A stretch of DNA of 64,000 nucleotides from JASSUD01 sp031963405 (GTDB taxonomy: Bacteria; Pseudomonadota; Gammaproteobacteria; Burkholderiales; Burkholderiaceae), in the NCBI GenBank assembly GCA_031963405.1, contig JASSUJ010000001.1:682001-746000 (forward strand), in the 5' to 3' direction. Position numbers and translations under genes: made by a program. Numbering within the stretch: the first letter of the stretch is position 1; each line of letters starts with the position of its first letter. Positions 24,761 through 34,271 of the stretch are shown one piece after another. The notes under the pieces were generated by a model. That model ran no database searches. It had not been told where the DNA came from and worked only from the letters and a program-made list of their open reading frames with translations.

Positions 24761-25489
24761 ATGACTCTCCCCTTACTACGGCTTAATAGCCGCCAACCTG
24801 ATCAGCTGCGAGAGATACGCATCACGCGCAATTACACTAAATACGCGGAAGGTTCGGTCTTGATCGAATGTGGTCACACTAAAATTATCTGCACGGCCAG
24901 CGTCGTGGAAAGTGTGCCTAAATTTCTACAGAACACTAATCAAGGCTGGCTCACCGCCGAATATGGGATGCTGCCACGTGCCACGCACACGCGTAACACC
25001 CGTGAAGCCGCACATGGCAAACAAAGCGGGCGCACGCAGGAAATTCAACGGCTGATTGGACGTTCCCTGCGCATGGCTTTTGACCTCAAAAAATTTGGCG
25101 CACGCACCCTGCATATTGACTGCGATGTGATTCAAGCTGATGGCGGCACCCGCACGGCCAGTATCACTGGTGCGTTTATCGCGGCGCATGATGCGCTCAG
25201 TAAGTTATTTGCAGTCAACACCGATGCTTTTCCGCTTAAAAACTTTGTCGCAGCGGTGTCAGTAGGGATGCTCAACGGAACCCCTGTGCTCGATCTCGAC
25301 TACGAGGAAGACTCTCAGTGCGACACAGATATGAACGTGGTCATGAGTAGCGCTGGCGATTTAATAGAAATTCAAGGTACCGCAGAAGGTCAGCCTTTTT
25401 CACGCACCAATATGAATCAGCTACTTGATTTGGCGCATTCAGGTATTAGCACATTAATTGCCAAGCAAAAACAGGCATTAGGTTTGTGA
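24761..25489 (+). CDS. rph: Ribonuclease PH
   Basis: Phosphorolytic 3'-exoribonuclease that trims tRNA ends. Motifs: ITRNYTKYAEGSVLIECG, GWLTAEYGMLPRATHTRN, GRTQEIQRLIGRSLRMA, DCDVIQADGGTRTASITGA and the C-terminal NVVMSSAGDLIEIQGTAEG. The ATG at 24761 begins MTLPLLRLNSRQPDQLREI, as expected for Burkholderiales. An upstream in-frame start at 24734 would add a hydrophobic stretch foreign to the family. The C-terminus is intact. It is followed 44 nt later by rdgB. Confidence 0.95.
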   Translation: MTLPLLRLNSRQPDQLREIRITRNYTKYAEGSVLIECGHTKIICTASVVESVPKFLQNTNQGWLTAEYGMLPRATHTRNTREAAHGKQSGRTQEIQRLIGRSLRMAFDLKKFGARTLHIDCDVIQADGGTRTASITGAFIAAHDALSKLFAVNTDAFPLKNFVAAVSVGMLNGTPVLDLDYEEDSQCDTDMNVVMSSAGDLIEIQGTAEGQPFSRTNMNQLLDLAHSGISTLIAKQKQALGL

Positions 25490-25533
25490 ACCGTTTTTGA
25501 TGAATAAAAAAATAGCCACCACCATTGATTGCC

Positions 25534-26187
25534 ATGTTTCCTCCTTCTTCTGATTCTTTTGCAGCAAACGCCGCCCTGCATCAGGTCGTGCTTGCCTCGC
25601 ATAACGCAGGCAAACTACGCGAATTTGCCGCTTTGCTTTTACCTGTTGGCATTGAGCTCATAACGCAAGATCAACTTGGCATCGCGAGCGCAGATGAGCC
25701 CTATTTAACTTTTGTCGAAAATGCCCTAACCAAAGCTCGGCACGCCTCACGCATAAGCGGCCTGCCGAGCCTTGCCGATGATTCTGGTCTATGCGTAGAA
25801 GTATTAGGGGGCGCACCCGGCGTTCATTCGGCACGCTGGGCGCACATGGAAGGCGCTGTTGCAGCAGGTGAAGCTGCAGATCTAGCCAACCTTAAACTCT
25901 TGCTTGCCAAACTCGCACCGCATACCAACCGACGTGCCCATTACATCTGCGTATTGGTTTTTATCAGGCACGCTGATGACCCTGAACCAATCATTGTCGA
26001 AGCACGTTGGCGCGGCACCATCGCGCATGCGCCTCGAGGAGAAAATGGCTTTGGCTATGACCCAGTCTTTTATCTATCTGAATTTGACAAAACAGCAGCC
26101 GAGCTTGATGCTTCAGTAAAAAATAAATACAGCCATCGTGCATTGGCGCTGAATCAACTGTTAACACGCTTAAAAAGCAGCGACTAA
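25534..26187 (+). CDS. rdgB: XTP/dITP pyrophosphatase
   Basis: Hydrolyses non-canonical purine triphosphates so that they are not built into DNA. The HAM1-family motifs are complete: VVLASHNAGKLREF near the start, ADDSGLCVEVLGGAPGVHSARW, and GENGFGYDPVFYL. ATG at 25534; a TTG three codons earlier is also in frame. Expected order is rph-rdgB-hemW; here a porin gene sits between rdgB and hemW. Confidence 0.95.
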   Translation: MFPPSSDSFAANAALHQVVLASHNAGKLREFAALLLPVGIELITQDQLGIASADEPYLTFVENALTKARHASRISGLPSLADDSGLCVEVLGGAPGVHSARWAHMEGAVAAGEAADLANLKLLLAKLAPHTNRRAHYICVLVFIRHADDPEPIIVEARWRGTIAHAPRGENGFGYDPVFYLSEFDKTAAELDASVKNKYSHRALALNQLLTRLKSSD

Positions 26188-26207
26188 AAAACTAAAAAAA
26201 CAAGCCA

Positions 26208-26246
26208 AAAGAGCGGATATAAAAATACTGAAAACTCCCGCTCTTT
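26208..26246. terminator. Hairpin between rdgB and the porin gene
   Basis: AAAGAGCGG (26208-26216) pairs with CCGCTCTTT (26238-26246) around an A-rich loop, 20 nt after the rdgB stop. Probably terminates rdgB and separates it from the porin. Confidence 0.55.
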
Positions 26247-26287
26247 CACTTAATAAATAAAAAAATAAATTTTTAGGGGACCTTGTA

Positions 26288-27535
26288 ATGAAAAAATGGC
26301 TTCTTGCGCTAAGCACGTTAGCTGTGTTTGCGTATCCTGCTTTTGCGCAAAGCAATCTAGCTCTATTTGGTGTGATCGATACCGGCATGGATTACACCGA
26401 TAATGCCCAAACAATCACAACAGGCAATCAAAGCCGAGCTGGTCAGTCGCAACTCAATATGAGTGGCACCATGCACGGCAGCCGCTTGGGTTTACGCGGA
26501 ACGCAAGAGCTCGGTCAGGGATGGCAGGCTATTTTTTTGATAGAAAATGGCTTTGAAGTGAATGATGGTCGACGTCTACAAAACAATAGATTATTTGGTC
26601 GACAAAGTTTTGTTGGTTTGAAAGGTAGTTTCGGGACAGTGACGATTGGTCGTCAATATGACTCAATGGTCGATTTTCCAGGGCCATTAGCCGCGAGTAA
26701 TAAATGGGCGGGGGGGATTGCGACACACCCAGGCGATCTGGATAACTTCAATAATAGCCGGCGCGTTAATCAAGCCATTAAATACACCAGCGTTAACTAT
26801 AATGGCTTGACCTTTGGCGGCTTATACAGCCTGGGCGGTGTGCCTGGCCATGTGGGAAGAAATCAAATTTGGTCAGCGGGGGCGAGCTACACGAATGGGC
26901 CATTGAGTTTAGGCACCGCTTACTTGAATATAAACCATCCAAACCTCTCTTTCTATGAAGCTAGTGCCAGCGGTGGCGGCAACAATCTAGGCAGAGCCAC
27001 CGGATTTGGGGTAGATATCAACCCTTCTTATGCCGGCTATGCCTCTGCGCGCACCCTGCAAATTATCGGAGCAGGCGGCACTTATACATTTGGCCAGCTG
27101 ATTGCGGGTCTGTTATATAGCAATATTCAATTTAAAGGCTTGAATGATATAAATTCTGGTCCGCTGGCAGCGACTAACCCAAATGGTTATCGCCAAGGCG
27201 CAAAATTTAATAATGTGGAAGCAAGCCTGGCTTACCGCTTTTCTCCCAAATTGACTGGCATGCTGGTTTACGACTATTTAAAGAGCAATCGTTTAGCTGG
27301 CCGCTCTCCAATCACGCAAGTCGCTTTTCAAACAGGTGCGGCATATCATCAATTCAACCTGGGTTTGAATTACTTGTTTTTGAAAGGCACAGATATTTAC
27401 TTACTTGCGGCTTATCAGCGTGCTAGTGGTATTGATTCAACAGGACAACGTGCGGTAGCCTCAATTAGCGGTGTAAGGCCATCAAATACGCATCAACAGA
27501 AAGTGATGCGTTTGGGCTTTCGCCATCGATTTTAA
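26288..27535 (+). CDS. Outer-membrane porin (Gram-negative porin family)
   Basis: 415 residues. Signal peptide MKKWLLALSTLAVFAYPAFA with cleavage expected before QSNLALFG. The mature start LALFGVIDTGMDY, the TMHGSRLGLRGTQELGQGW strand pair, QSFVGLKGSFGTVTIGRQY and the C-terminal LGFRHRF with a final aromatic residue are typical of the general porins of Burkholderiales (trimeric 16-strand barrels). GGGGA lies before the ATG. It is inserted between rdgB and hemW, which are normally adjacent. A strong palindrome follows the stop. Confidence 0.93.
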   Translation: MKKWLLALSTLAVFAYPAFAQSNLALFGVIDTGMDYTDNAQTITTGNQSRAGQSQLNMSGTMHGSRLGLRGTQELGQGWQAIFLIENGFEVNDGRRLQNNRLFGRQSFVGLKGSFGTVTIGRQYDSMVDFPGPLAASNKWAGGIATHPGDLDNFNNSRRVNQAIKYTSVNYNGLTFGGLYSLGGVPGHVGRNQIWSAGASYTNGPLSLGTAYLNINHPNLSFYEASASGGGNNLGRATGFGVDINPSYAGYASARTLQIIGAGGTYTFGQLIAGLLYSNIQFKGLNDINSGPLAATNPNGYRQGAKFNNVEASLAYRFSPKLTGMLVYDYLKSNRLAGRSPITQVAFQTGAAYHQFNLGLNYLFLKGTDIYLLAAYQRASGIDSTGQRAVASISGVRPSNTHQQKVMRLGFRHRF

Positions 27536-27553
27536 ACACAGATTTGCAGAGAT

Positions 27554-27622
27554 TTAAGGAAGGGCTGCATAGCCCAGGGGCAAAAAATGCCTCTGCTGCA
27601 GGTTTCTGCAGACCTTCCTTAA
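27554..27622. terminator. Long imperfect palindrome after the porin gene
   Basis: TTAAGGAAGG (27554-27563) pairs with CCTTCCTTAA (27613-27622). Inside are further pairing blocks (GGGCTGCAT/CTGCAG and GGGGC/GCCTC). It starts 19 nt after the stop, so it probably ends porin transcription in both directions. Confidence 0.55.
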
Positions 27623-27653
27623 CGAAGAGCCATCGCTCAAAATAAGGTTAACG

Positions 27654-28868
27654 ATGCACCCATCCGCCTCTTCTAGCACGCGCTCAATGGCTGCTGTACT
27701 TGCGCCGGGGCGCATTCATTTATCGGCTTTACCTCCGCTTGCTCTGTATGTGCATTTTCCTTGGTGCATTAAAAAATGCCCTTATTGCGATTTCAATTCA
27801 CATACTTGGAAAAACGGCGAGAGTTTTCCAGAGCAAACGTATCTGGATGCGCTACGCGCCGATCTTGAAGAGGCGCTACCGTTAATCTGGGGGCGGCGCG
27901 TGCACACTGTCTTTATTGGTGGCGGTACGCCGAGCTTACTCTCCGCGGCAGGCATTGATCGCTTACTTTCCGATTTGCGCGCCCTCTTACCGCTTGATGC
28001 AAACGCTGAAATTACACTGGAAGCGAATCCTGGCACTTTTGAAGCAGAGAAATTTAGCCAATATCGCGCCAGCGGTATTAATCGCCTATCAATTGGCATT
28101 CAAAGCTTCAACGAGCAGCACCTGAGCGCGCTTGGCCGCGTCCACGATGCGCAGCAAGCTAAACAGGCCATCGACATCGCGCAGCGCTCTTTTGATAACT
28201 TCAATCTTGATTTAATGTTTGCCCTGCCAGGGCAAACACTTGAGGCTTGTCACGCTGACATTGAAACGGCCCTCTCCTACGCGCCGCCACATATTTCGCT
28301 TTATCACCTAACGCTCGAGCCCAATACATTTTTTGCCAAATATCCGCCTAAGCTGCCGGACAACGACACCTCGGCTGATATGCAAGATTGGATTCACACT
28401 CGGTTAGCGCAAGCAGGCTATGAGCATTACGAAGTCTCTGCGTATGCACGCCCTGGCCATCAATGTCAGCACAATTTAAATTACTGGCGCTTTGGTGATT
28501 ACCTCGGGATTGGCGCGGGCGCACACAGCAAGCTGTCATTTCCGCAGCGCATTATTCGGCAAATGAGATACAAGCACCCCGCTACCTATCTCAGCCAAGC
28601 GCAAGCACGCAAGCCGGTGCAACACGAGGAAGAAATCAGCATGAACGATTTACCTGCCGAATTTATGCTCAACGCGCTACGCTTACCTGAAGGGTTTGCG
28701 CCTTTCCATTTTGCAGAGCGTACTGGCTTGCCTATCAGCGTAATAGAGAGCGAGTTATGTCTGGCTGAAACGCGTGGGCTTTTGACACGCACTCATGACT
28801 TAATTGCCCCTACCCCGCTTGGGCAACGTTTTTTGAATGATCTACAAGGGTTATTTTTAGATAGTTGA
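27654..28868 (+). CDS. hemW: Radical SAM haem chaperone HemW
   Basis: 404 residues. The radical-SAM motif CIKKCPYCDFNSH (C-x3-C-x2-C) is near residue 40, followed by VFIGGGTPSLLS, EANPGTFEAEKF, RLSIGIQSFNEQHLSALGR and NLDLMFALPGQT. HemW binds haem and a 4Fe-4S cluster and is thought to deliver haem to respiratory enzymes. It was once annotated as coproporphyrinogen oxidase-like; the extra cysteine of true HemN is not evident. The ATG follows AAGG. Length is normal. Confidence 0.93.
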   Translation: MHPSASSSTRSMAAVLAPGRIHLSALPPLALYVHFPWCIKKCPYCDFNSHTWKNGESFPEQTYLDALRADLEEALPLIWGRRVHTVFIGGGTPSLLSAAGIDRLLSDLRALLPLDANAEITLEANPGTFEAEKFSQYRASGINRLSIGIQSFNEQHLSALGRVHDAQQAKQAIDIAQRSFDNFNLDLMFALPGQTLEACHADIETALSYAPPHISLYHLTLEPNTFFAKYPPKLPDNDTSADMQDWIHTRLAQAGYEHYEVSAYARPGHQCQHNLNYWRFGDYLGIGAGAHSKLSFPQRIIRQMRYKHPATYLSQAQARKPVQHEEEISMNDLPAEFMLNALRLPEGFAPFHFAERTGLPISVIESELCLAETRGLLTRTHDLIAPTPLGQRFLNDLQGLFLDS

Positions 28869-28952
28869 GAAACTGTTCAACGTTTCAAGACATGTAGGCT
28901 GGGGTGAAGAGTTGGGAGAAAATTTCACTGCTTTTCACCTTATTTAATAGAT

Positions 28953-29045
28953 CTCTTTCGAAACCCCGTAGCAAGGAATTCCTTTGATGCCAGTACAACT
29001 AAGTACGGAGAGGAGGAATGACGCCGCTACGGGGTTTCGAAAGAG
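28953..29045. repeat. Palindromic element, copy B
   Basis: 20-bp perfect arms CTCTTTCGAAACCCCGTAGC (28953-28972) and its inverse (29026-29045). The core is AAGGAATTCCTTTGATGCC, AGTAC, then GTACGGAGAGGAGGAATGACGCC. It lies 84 nt after hemW. Its arms share the CGAAACCCCGTAGC block with copy A. Confidence 0.8.
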
Positions 29046-29198
29046 TTCTAATGGTCGTGGCCTTGTGGTTTGGGCTTACTACGCTTAAGGCTATCCATGC
29101 AGCTATCTTGCCTCAGTTTAGGCACTTTGCTATCTACCCCCTAACAGGCTTTTCGCTATTTTGTAAAAAGCTTTTAAAAAGACCGACCGCCTATCTCC

Positions 29199-29957
29199 AT
29201 GCTTATCTCATATCTGCGTTCGCTCAGCGGCAAAGAAAGAAGCACAACTGCCAACTTCCATCTGGCGATATTTTTAGCCTTTATCGCAGGCGCTATTAAT
29301 GCAAATGGATTTTTTGCTGTTCAACGATATACCGCCCATATGACAGGAATTGTCACTACCATGGCTGATAGTCTGGTGGTGGGAGAAGGTGAGTTAGCTA
29401 TTTCTGGCTTCTGCGCCCTCCTTTCTTTCATCGCGGGGGCCGCCTGCTCAGCCCTTCTTATTTTTCGAGCAGGCCAGCGCCATCTACAAAGCGAATTTGC
29501 CTTTCCCTTTATGATCGAAGCCGTGCTGCTGTTCCTGTTTGGCTTGCTAGGAGACTCACTGCAAGCCTACCAAACGCTTTTTATGCCTATCACTATCACG
29601 GTGCTCTGTTTCGTGATGGGCTTGCAAAATGCCACCATTACTAAAATGACCAATTCCCAAATACGCACCACGCATGTCACCGGCTTAGTGACTGATTTAG
29701 GGATGGAACTTGGCAAATTGTTTTACACAAAATTCGCGAAACATACCGGCACTGACTTAACAGTGCCTACTACTCAAACCAGACTTTGGCTGCTCACCTC
29801 GTTGCTTGTGGTATTTTTTGGTGGTGGAATCGTTGGCACACTGAGTTTTATGTATATTGGCTTTACTGCCATGTTGCCGCTTGGCGCTTTACTTGCGCTA
29901 GCCGCTGCAGTACCCATGCTGGAAGACTTAGGACTATTGCGTCAACTACAAAAATAA
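29199..29957 (+). CDS. DUF1275 (YoaK-type) membrane protein
   Basis: 252 residues with about six membrane segments. Family motifs: AFIAGAINANGFFAVQRY, TAHMTGIVTTMAD, GLQNATITKMTNSQIRTTHVTG, and LVTDLGMELGKLF. The function is not established; such proteins are suggested to be transporters. No clear ribosome site precedes the ATG at 29199. The carbonic anhydrase gene starts 10 nt after its stop, so they form an operon, and a role in inorganic ion or carbon handling is possible. Confidence 0.85.
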   Translation: MLISYLRSLSGKERSTTANFHLAIFLAFIAGAINANGFFAVQRYTAHMTGIVTTMADSLVVGEGELAISGFCALLSFIAGAACSALLIFRAGQRHLQSEFAFPFMIEAVLLFLFGLLGDSLQAYQTLFMPITITVLCFVMGLQNATITKMTNSQIRTTHVTGLVTDLGMELGKLFYTKFAKHTGTDLTVPTTQTRLWLLTSLLVVFFGGGIVGTLSFMYIGFTAMLPLGALLALAAAVPMLEDLGLLRQLQK

Positions 29958-29967
29958 AGGAAAGCAT

Positions 29968-30729
29968 ATGGATAAACTTGACACTTCCCCCCCTACCCCT
30001 TTTGGCCCCATTAGCTCACTTGACGAGCTATTCAAAAATAATCGTCAATGGGTGAATAAAGTGCTGGCAGAAGACCCGGACTATTTCTCTCGGCTTAAAG
30101 ATCAGCAAACACCCAAATACCTTTGGATAGGCTGCTCCGATTCGCGAGTACCGGCTAACCAGATCACTGGCTTGCCACCGGGTGAAGTTTTTGTGCATCG
30201 CAATATTGCGAACGTCGTCGTACACACTGATTTAAATTGCCTATCAGTGATTCAATTCGCCGTTGATCTATTGAAAATTAAGCACATTATGGTGGTTGGG
30301 CACTATGGCTGCTCAGGCGTTGATGCTGCCCTATCAAGCCGCCGGGTTGGCTTAGCAGACAACTGGTTACGTCATATCCAAGATGTACATAACAAACATG
30401 CAGAACTGCTTAAACAATATCCTCAGCGAGAAGTACAGCACCAACGACTGATCGAATTGAATGTGATTGAGCAAGTGGTCAATGTTTGCAAGACCACCAC
30501 GGTTCAAGACGCATGGTCACGCTCGCAAGAGCTCACCATACACGGCTGGGTATATGGCGTACACGATGGCCGACTGCGTAACCTTGGCATGAGCGTGGCG
30601 AATCAAGACGCCTTGCAGAGTACTTACAACCATTGCATCAATACGCTAGCGCGACAAAACTCGTCAGTAACAGACGCTGTCGCTGAGCCACACCATACAG
30701 CGCATTCGATTGCTTCACCTATTTTGTAA
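29968..30729 (+). CDS. can: Beta-class carbonic anhydrase
   Basis: 253 residues. Interconverts CO2 and bicarbonate. Zinc ligands are visible: C and D in GCSDSRVPANQI, H and C in HYGCSGVDAAL. Other hallmarks are FVHRNIANVVVHTDLN and WVYGVHDGRLRNLGM. AAAGGAAAG lies 4 nt before the ATG. Bicarbonate supply for fatty acid, purine and pyrimidine synthesis makes it important at low CO2. The C-terminal ~30 residues are a polar extension. Confidence 0.94.
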   Translation: MDKLDTSPPTPFGPISSLDELFKNNRQWVNKVLAEDPDYFSRLKDQQTPKYLWIGCSDSRVPANQITGLPPGEVFVHRNIANVVVHTDLNCLSVIQFAVDLLKIKHIMVVGHYGCSGVDAALSSRRVGLADNWLRHIQDVHNKHAELLKQYPQREVQHQRLIELNVIEQVVNVCKTTTVQDAWSRSQELTIHGWVYGVHDGRLRNLGMSVANQDALQSTYNHCINTLARQNSSVTDAVAEPHHTAHSIASPIL

Positions 30730-31161
30730 TTGTTCTGTACTTGGCAATCGATGTTAGGGAGGACGCCTCTGCTATTTTTGAGGCGTACTCATTTGATAGA
30801 GGACGAGATATTTAATTATCAGCGTGTTACATCCAGTCGGATTATTTATTCACAGGTGTATACCTCAAATTCTGCTTAACGTTAGCAACTAAGGTTAGCC
30901 AACCGTCGAACGGGACAATTAAGTTTCAACTAGCTGCCGAAAAATTCCCATTGGCGGCTAGATTAGGCGCAACCTGCTCCTCTCCCCTCCAAATATTCGA
31001 AAAACTGGGCGCTGAGCAGGGCCTTTAAAAAGCTTCATCTTTGCGACTCTGCTTGAATCAGGTAATTCTGCGTAGAGCAATTGGTCTTTATCTTATGGTA
31101 CTTTTGAGATTATTCTGTCTACCCTCGAATTTCTACTGCCTAACTAGCAGGAGCACAAAAG
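30730..31161. other. Intergenic region
   Basis: Holds a weak hairpin (ACGCCTC at 30763-30769 with GAGGCGT at 30780-30786) after the carbonic anhydrase gene. Otherwise nothing recognised. Confidence 0.4.
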
Positions 31162-33105
31162 ATGTTAAAGCTTACGCCCGCCCCAACCACACTGTGGAAT
31201 TCAATCTCATCCATTCGAAGAAAGAGCCAACAAAAAAAGGGTGAAGAATTTTTATCCACTGAGGATGAAAAAACCTCAGAACCCTCATTAAAAGCAAAAA
31301 CTTCTACACAGCAAAGCAAAGGCATTAGTGAGTTCTTTGATTTCTCGCACCCAGTCGTTAAAAAAAACAGCACAGACAAGCGCCCTGTAGTAAATGGAGA
31401 AATCAATGAAAAGTGTGACGAAAATGGGAACAGGCAAGAGATTTCTTTTAAAGGCCGGGTAGAAGGCTATTTTTACAAAATAAGGCTATTTTTTAATTCC
31501 AAAGGCGAGCCTACGCAGCTAGAACATAGCGATGAAGACAGTACTATTGCCGTGGATCTTGCGGAGTCTACAGAAAATCAAAAGCCCGGTGAAACGCATG
31601 GCCATTTAGCAGCGCTAAATAGATTGTCTAAGGCCATTGACAATAAAATGGCAACGATAGATGCAAAACTCTTTAAGACTCCTGCAGAAAAAAAAGTTCG
31701 GGTCAAACTGATAGAGTTAAGCGAGTTAATTAAATTAACTGGCGAAATTGTTAAGCAAAGAGAAGCTGGTGAGCAAGACTGGGTAAAAGATCTAGACCCA
31801 GAATTAAAAGGTTTTCTACTAAAAGAAGAAGCTGAGCTTACGCTAGAGCAAGCCAACTCGCTGCTGAATGCAAAACTGCAAAAATTTGCGACCCCTACAG
31901 ACGAAGAAAAACAAGCCCCTTTTTATAAAGCCTGGAATAAATTCCTAACTTTAGCTACCACCATGATAAGCGCGACTTGTTGTGCCATGAGTTGGGGAGC
32001 CAGTGGCATTATTACCAATGCGGTAATCAATGCAGGAAGTGAGGAACTCCGTAGTAGAAGCAAAGAAGCGAACATTTCGAACGAAGCACTCGTTGAAGGA
32101 TGCGCACGCTGTCTGCTCCACCTTGTAGATGGAAACAATGACATCGTCACACAGCTCACCAATTCTAATAAGGCAGTGAGCTCAGAAGTAAGCTCGTTCC
32201 TTGGAAACATTTTGACTGGGCTTCAAACGACGCTGCTGGATGTGCAAGCAGGCGTAGAAAATTTGGATACGAGGCTCCAAACAGGCATAAAAGAGATAAC
32301 CACGCGGACAGATGATCTTGCTGCGCAGCAAAGCGAAATAATCGCATTCCTTGGGAACGACCTCCCACCAGCACTACAGAATATACAAACAGGCGTAAAA
32401 GATGTGCGAGAAGATGTACGAGGTATCCGAACGGATTTAAGTGGAATTGCTGCACAGCAAGAGGCTACACAGGAAGATGTGGCGTTAATAAAAGAAATAC
32501 TACTACGTGTTCAGCACGAACAGAATCAACGAAATACTTCTGGTGAAACTTTACAGGCCGAAGTTTTTGGCCAGAACCAGAGAAAACGTGTGGAATCTTT
32601 TGCTTCTTCTGACTCTGGAGTCGGCAAGTCGCCACGCTCTTCTCGCTCTTCTACCCCAAATCCGATGGCGCGTGGACTCGATTTCGCCCAAGAATTATTT
32701 GAGTCTAGAAAAGAATTATTTGAGGCTAGAGAAAACTTATTTAAGTCTGAAACAAAGAATATGCGTTTAACTTTAAAAACAGAGTCTATAAATTTGTCAG
32801 ATGAGTCAAAAATAGACCAGGTTTTATCATTAATACTGACTCAATGGGCGAAAGGTGCAAAAACTTTCTATCACGCTTATGGCATGGCAGACGAGGCACT
32901 AGAAGCAATTTTGCCCCAGGAAGCCAGGAGCAGCCTACTTTCTGAAGCAGAGTCCTATTACGGAACCATACAAAAATTGAGAGCTTCTTATTTAGTAGAA
33001 GATATTAGCCAAGAAGAAATAACAAAGGAACTATTAAAGCTTGCAGGCCTTAATGCTAGCGCAGCAAATTTAACCAATACTACGCTAGAAAAAGCTACTG
33101 CATAA
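31162..33105 (+). CDS. Large helical/coiled-coil protein, unknown
   Basis: 647 residues, no signal peptide. Residues 1-150 are basic/polar and disordered, ~155-250 are charged helices, and ~265-290 form a moderately hydrophobic stretch (ATTMISATCCAMSWGASGII). The region ~330-450 has tandem coiled-coil units (LDVQAGVENLDTRLQTGIKE, IQTGVKDVREDVRGIRTDL). Then comes a Ser-rich linker and repeated heptads (ELFESRKELFEARENLF), and a C-terminal helical domain. AGGAG lies 8 nt before the ATG. Two terminators follow. No family recognised. The phasing of LDTRLQTGI-like units recalls methyl-accepting or fibre-type coiled coils, but there is no signalling motif. Likely accessory, possibly an effector. 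Confidence 0.55.
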   Translation: MLKLTPAPTTLWNSISSIRRKSQQKKGEEFLSTEDEKTSEPSLKAKTSTQQSKGISEFFDFSHPVVKKNSTDKRPVVNGEINEKCDENGNRQEISFKGRVEGYFYKIRLFFNSKGEPTQLEHSDEDSTIAVDLAESTENQKPGETHGHLAALNRLSKAIDNKMATIDAKLFKTPAEKKVRVKLIELSELIKLTGEIVKQREAGEQDWVKDLDPELKGFLLKEEAELTLEQANSLLNAKLQKFATPTDEEKQAPFYKAWNKFLTLATTMISATCCAMSWGASGIITNAVINAGSEELRSRSKEANISNEALVEGCARCLLHLVDGNNDIVTQLTNSNKAVSSEVSSFLGNILTGLQTTLLDVQAGVENLDTRLQTGIKEITTRTDDLAAQQSEIIAFLGNDLPPALQNIQTGVKDVREDVRGIRTDLSGIAAQQEATQEDVALIKEILLRVQHEQNQRNTSGETLQAEVFGQNQRKRVESFASSDSGVGKSPRSSRSSTPNPMARGLDFAQELFESRKELFEARENLFKSETKNMRLTLKTESINLSDESKIDQVLSLILTQWAKGAKTFYHAYGMADEALEAILPQEARSSLLSEAESYYGTIQKLRASYLVEDISQEEITKELLKLAGLNASAANLTNTTLEKATA

Positions 33106-33121
33106 ATGATGAAAATTTGAC

Positions 33122-33163
33122 TAATAAGATAGTGACTATCATTTAATCTTATTAAGCTTTTTT
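33122..33163 (+). terminator. Rho-independent terminator
   Basis: TAATAAGAT (33122-33130) pairs with ATCTTATTA (33146-33154), followed by AGC and eight T. It is 17 nt after the stop of the 647-residue gene. Confidence 0.7.
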
Positions 33164-33170
33164 TCAAGTC

Positions 33171-33234
33171 GCCCTTCTCCTTCCCTACTCAACTTAGACA
33201 CAACCTAGGTTAAAAGGAATGAGAAGGGCTTTTT
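33171..33234 (+). terminator. Second terminator-like hairpin
   Basis: GCCCTTCTC (33171-33179) pairs with GAGAAGGGC (33221-33229), followed by TTTTTG. It lies between the convergent 647-residue gene and the thiamine operon. Confidence 0.55.
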
Positions 33235-33296
33235 GTTATCTAAATATATATTTCAGGAAACTGAATGGAGAGAAAATTTAAATAAATGCCAACCAA

Positions 33297-34262
33297 TCAA
33301 CGACCACCTGCTAGTAGCGCGATATTACTTATCCCACGTTCGTTCAGCTGATACGCAGCTTGAGCAGCACGGACACCGCTTCGACAAATTAAAACAATCC
33401 TTTTAGTAGGTGGAGCAGACCAATTAGGTAGCTCATCTAGGCTGATACGCACTGCATGTGGCGTAATAAGTGTAGGCATTTCGTCAACGCCGCGTAGCTC
33501 TACCACACAATCTGAAAGCGCTATCTCTGCTTCTGAGATAAAAGATAGCACCTCGCCCTGAGGCTCTTGCGCTTGAGCAAAGCAAAGTGAGGTGAAGCGC
33601 CAATTGGCTAGATCGACTGAAATCAACCGTCCAATAGGCGAAGGCTCATGGTCCAGCAAAACAGATAATGCCATTTGAGCTTGCAGTGCACCCAAAGTCG
33701 CCACCGCAGGCCCCATTACGCCTATTGAGTTGCAGTCTTGAGCAGTACGAGGAAGCTTTGGAAAAACAGCGCGATAACTCGGCCCCTTGCCGCAAAATCC
33801 GCCGGCATAGCCTTTTCTACCTATGACAGAGGCACTAATAAGTGGTTTTTTTTGTGCATAACAGATATCAGATAAAACATACGTAACTGCAAAGCTATCT
33901 GCTGCATCGATAATTAAATCAATATCTTGTATCGCTGCGGCCACTGTTGCAGGGGTGAGGCTTTGTTGATGTGCATCCACGCTGCACGACGGATTAAGAC
34001 GCACTAATGCTTGGCTGGCGCGCTGGGCTTTCGGCGCGCCTATATCAGCCATTGTATAAAGCGTTTGCCGGTGTAGGTTATGCTCTTCAACAATATCAGG
34101 GTCGTATATACGTAAGTACCCAACCCCAGCGCCCGCCAGATTAGGAAGTAGCGTACTCCCTAAGCCACCTGCACCGACGACCAGAACGCGAGATTGAGCA
34201 AGGCGCTGCTGCCCACCCTCACCTACTTCTGGTAAGCGCTGTTGGCGATCATAACGTTCCAT
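33297..34262 (-). CDS. thiF: ThiF/MoeB-family adenylyltransferase fused to a rhodanese domain
   Basis: 321 residues. The E1-like domain has the ATP site VLVVGAGGLGSTLLPNLA, catalytic-loop residues in IDAADSFAVTYVLSD, and the Cys-containing DCNSIGVMGPAVATLGALQA. It would adenylate the C-terminal glycine of ThiS. The C-terminal ~90 residues are rhodanese-like with active loop CRSGVRA, able to carry the sulfur. The usual zinc-binding C-x2-C of MoeB/ThiF (GPCYRCLFP) reads GPSYRAVFP here, so that zinc site is absent. Last gene of the thi operon, 9 nt after thiE. Position favours ThiF over MoeB; it could serve both pathways. Confidence 0.85.
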   Translation of the reverse strand: MERYDRQQRLPEVGEGGQQRLAQSRVLVVGAGGLGSTLLPNLAGAGVGYLRIYDPDIVEEHNLHRQTLYTMADIGAPKAQRASQALVRLNPSCSVDAHQQSLTPATVAAAIQDIDLIIDAADSFAVTYVLSDICYAQKKPLISASVIGRKGYAGGFCGKGPSYRAVFPKLPRTAQDCNSIGVMGPAVATLGALQAQMALSVLLDHEPSPIGRLISVDLANWRFTSLCFAQAQEPQGEVLSFISEAEIALSDCVVELRGVDEMPTLITPHAVRISLDELPNWSAPPTKRIVLICRSGVRAAQAAYQLNERGISNIALLAGGR

Positions 34263-34271
34263 GACATCTTC

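Noticed and set aside
28953..29299. Frame of 93 codons at 29018-29299
   Set aside because: It starts inside the palindromic element and overlaps the DUF1275 start in another frame; composition unlike protein.
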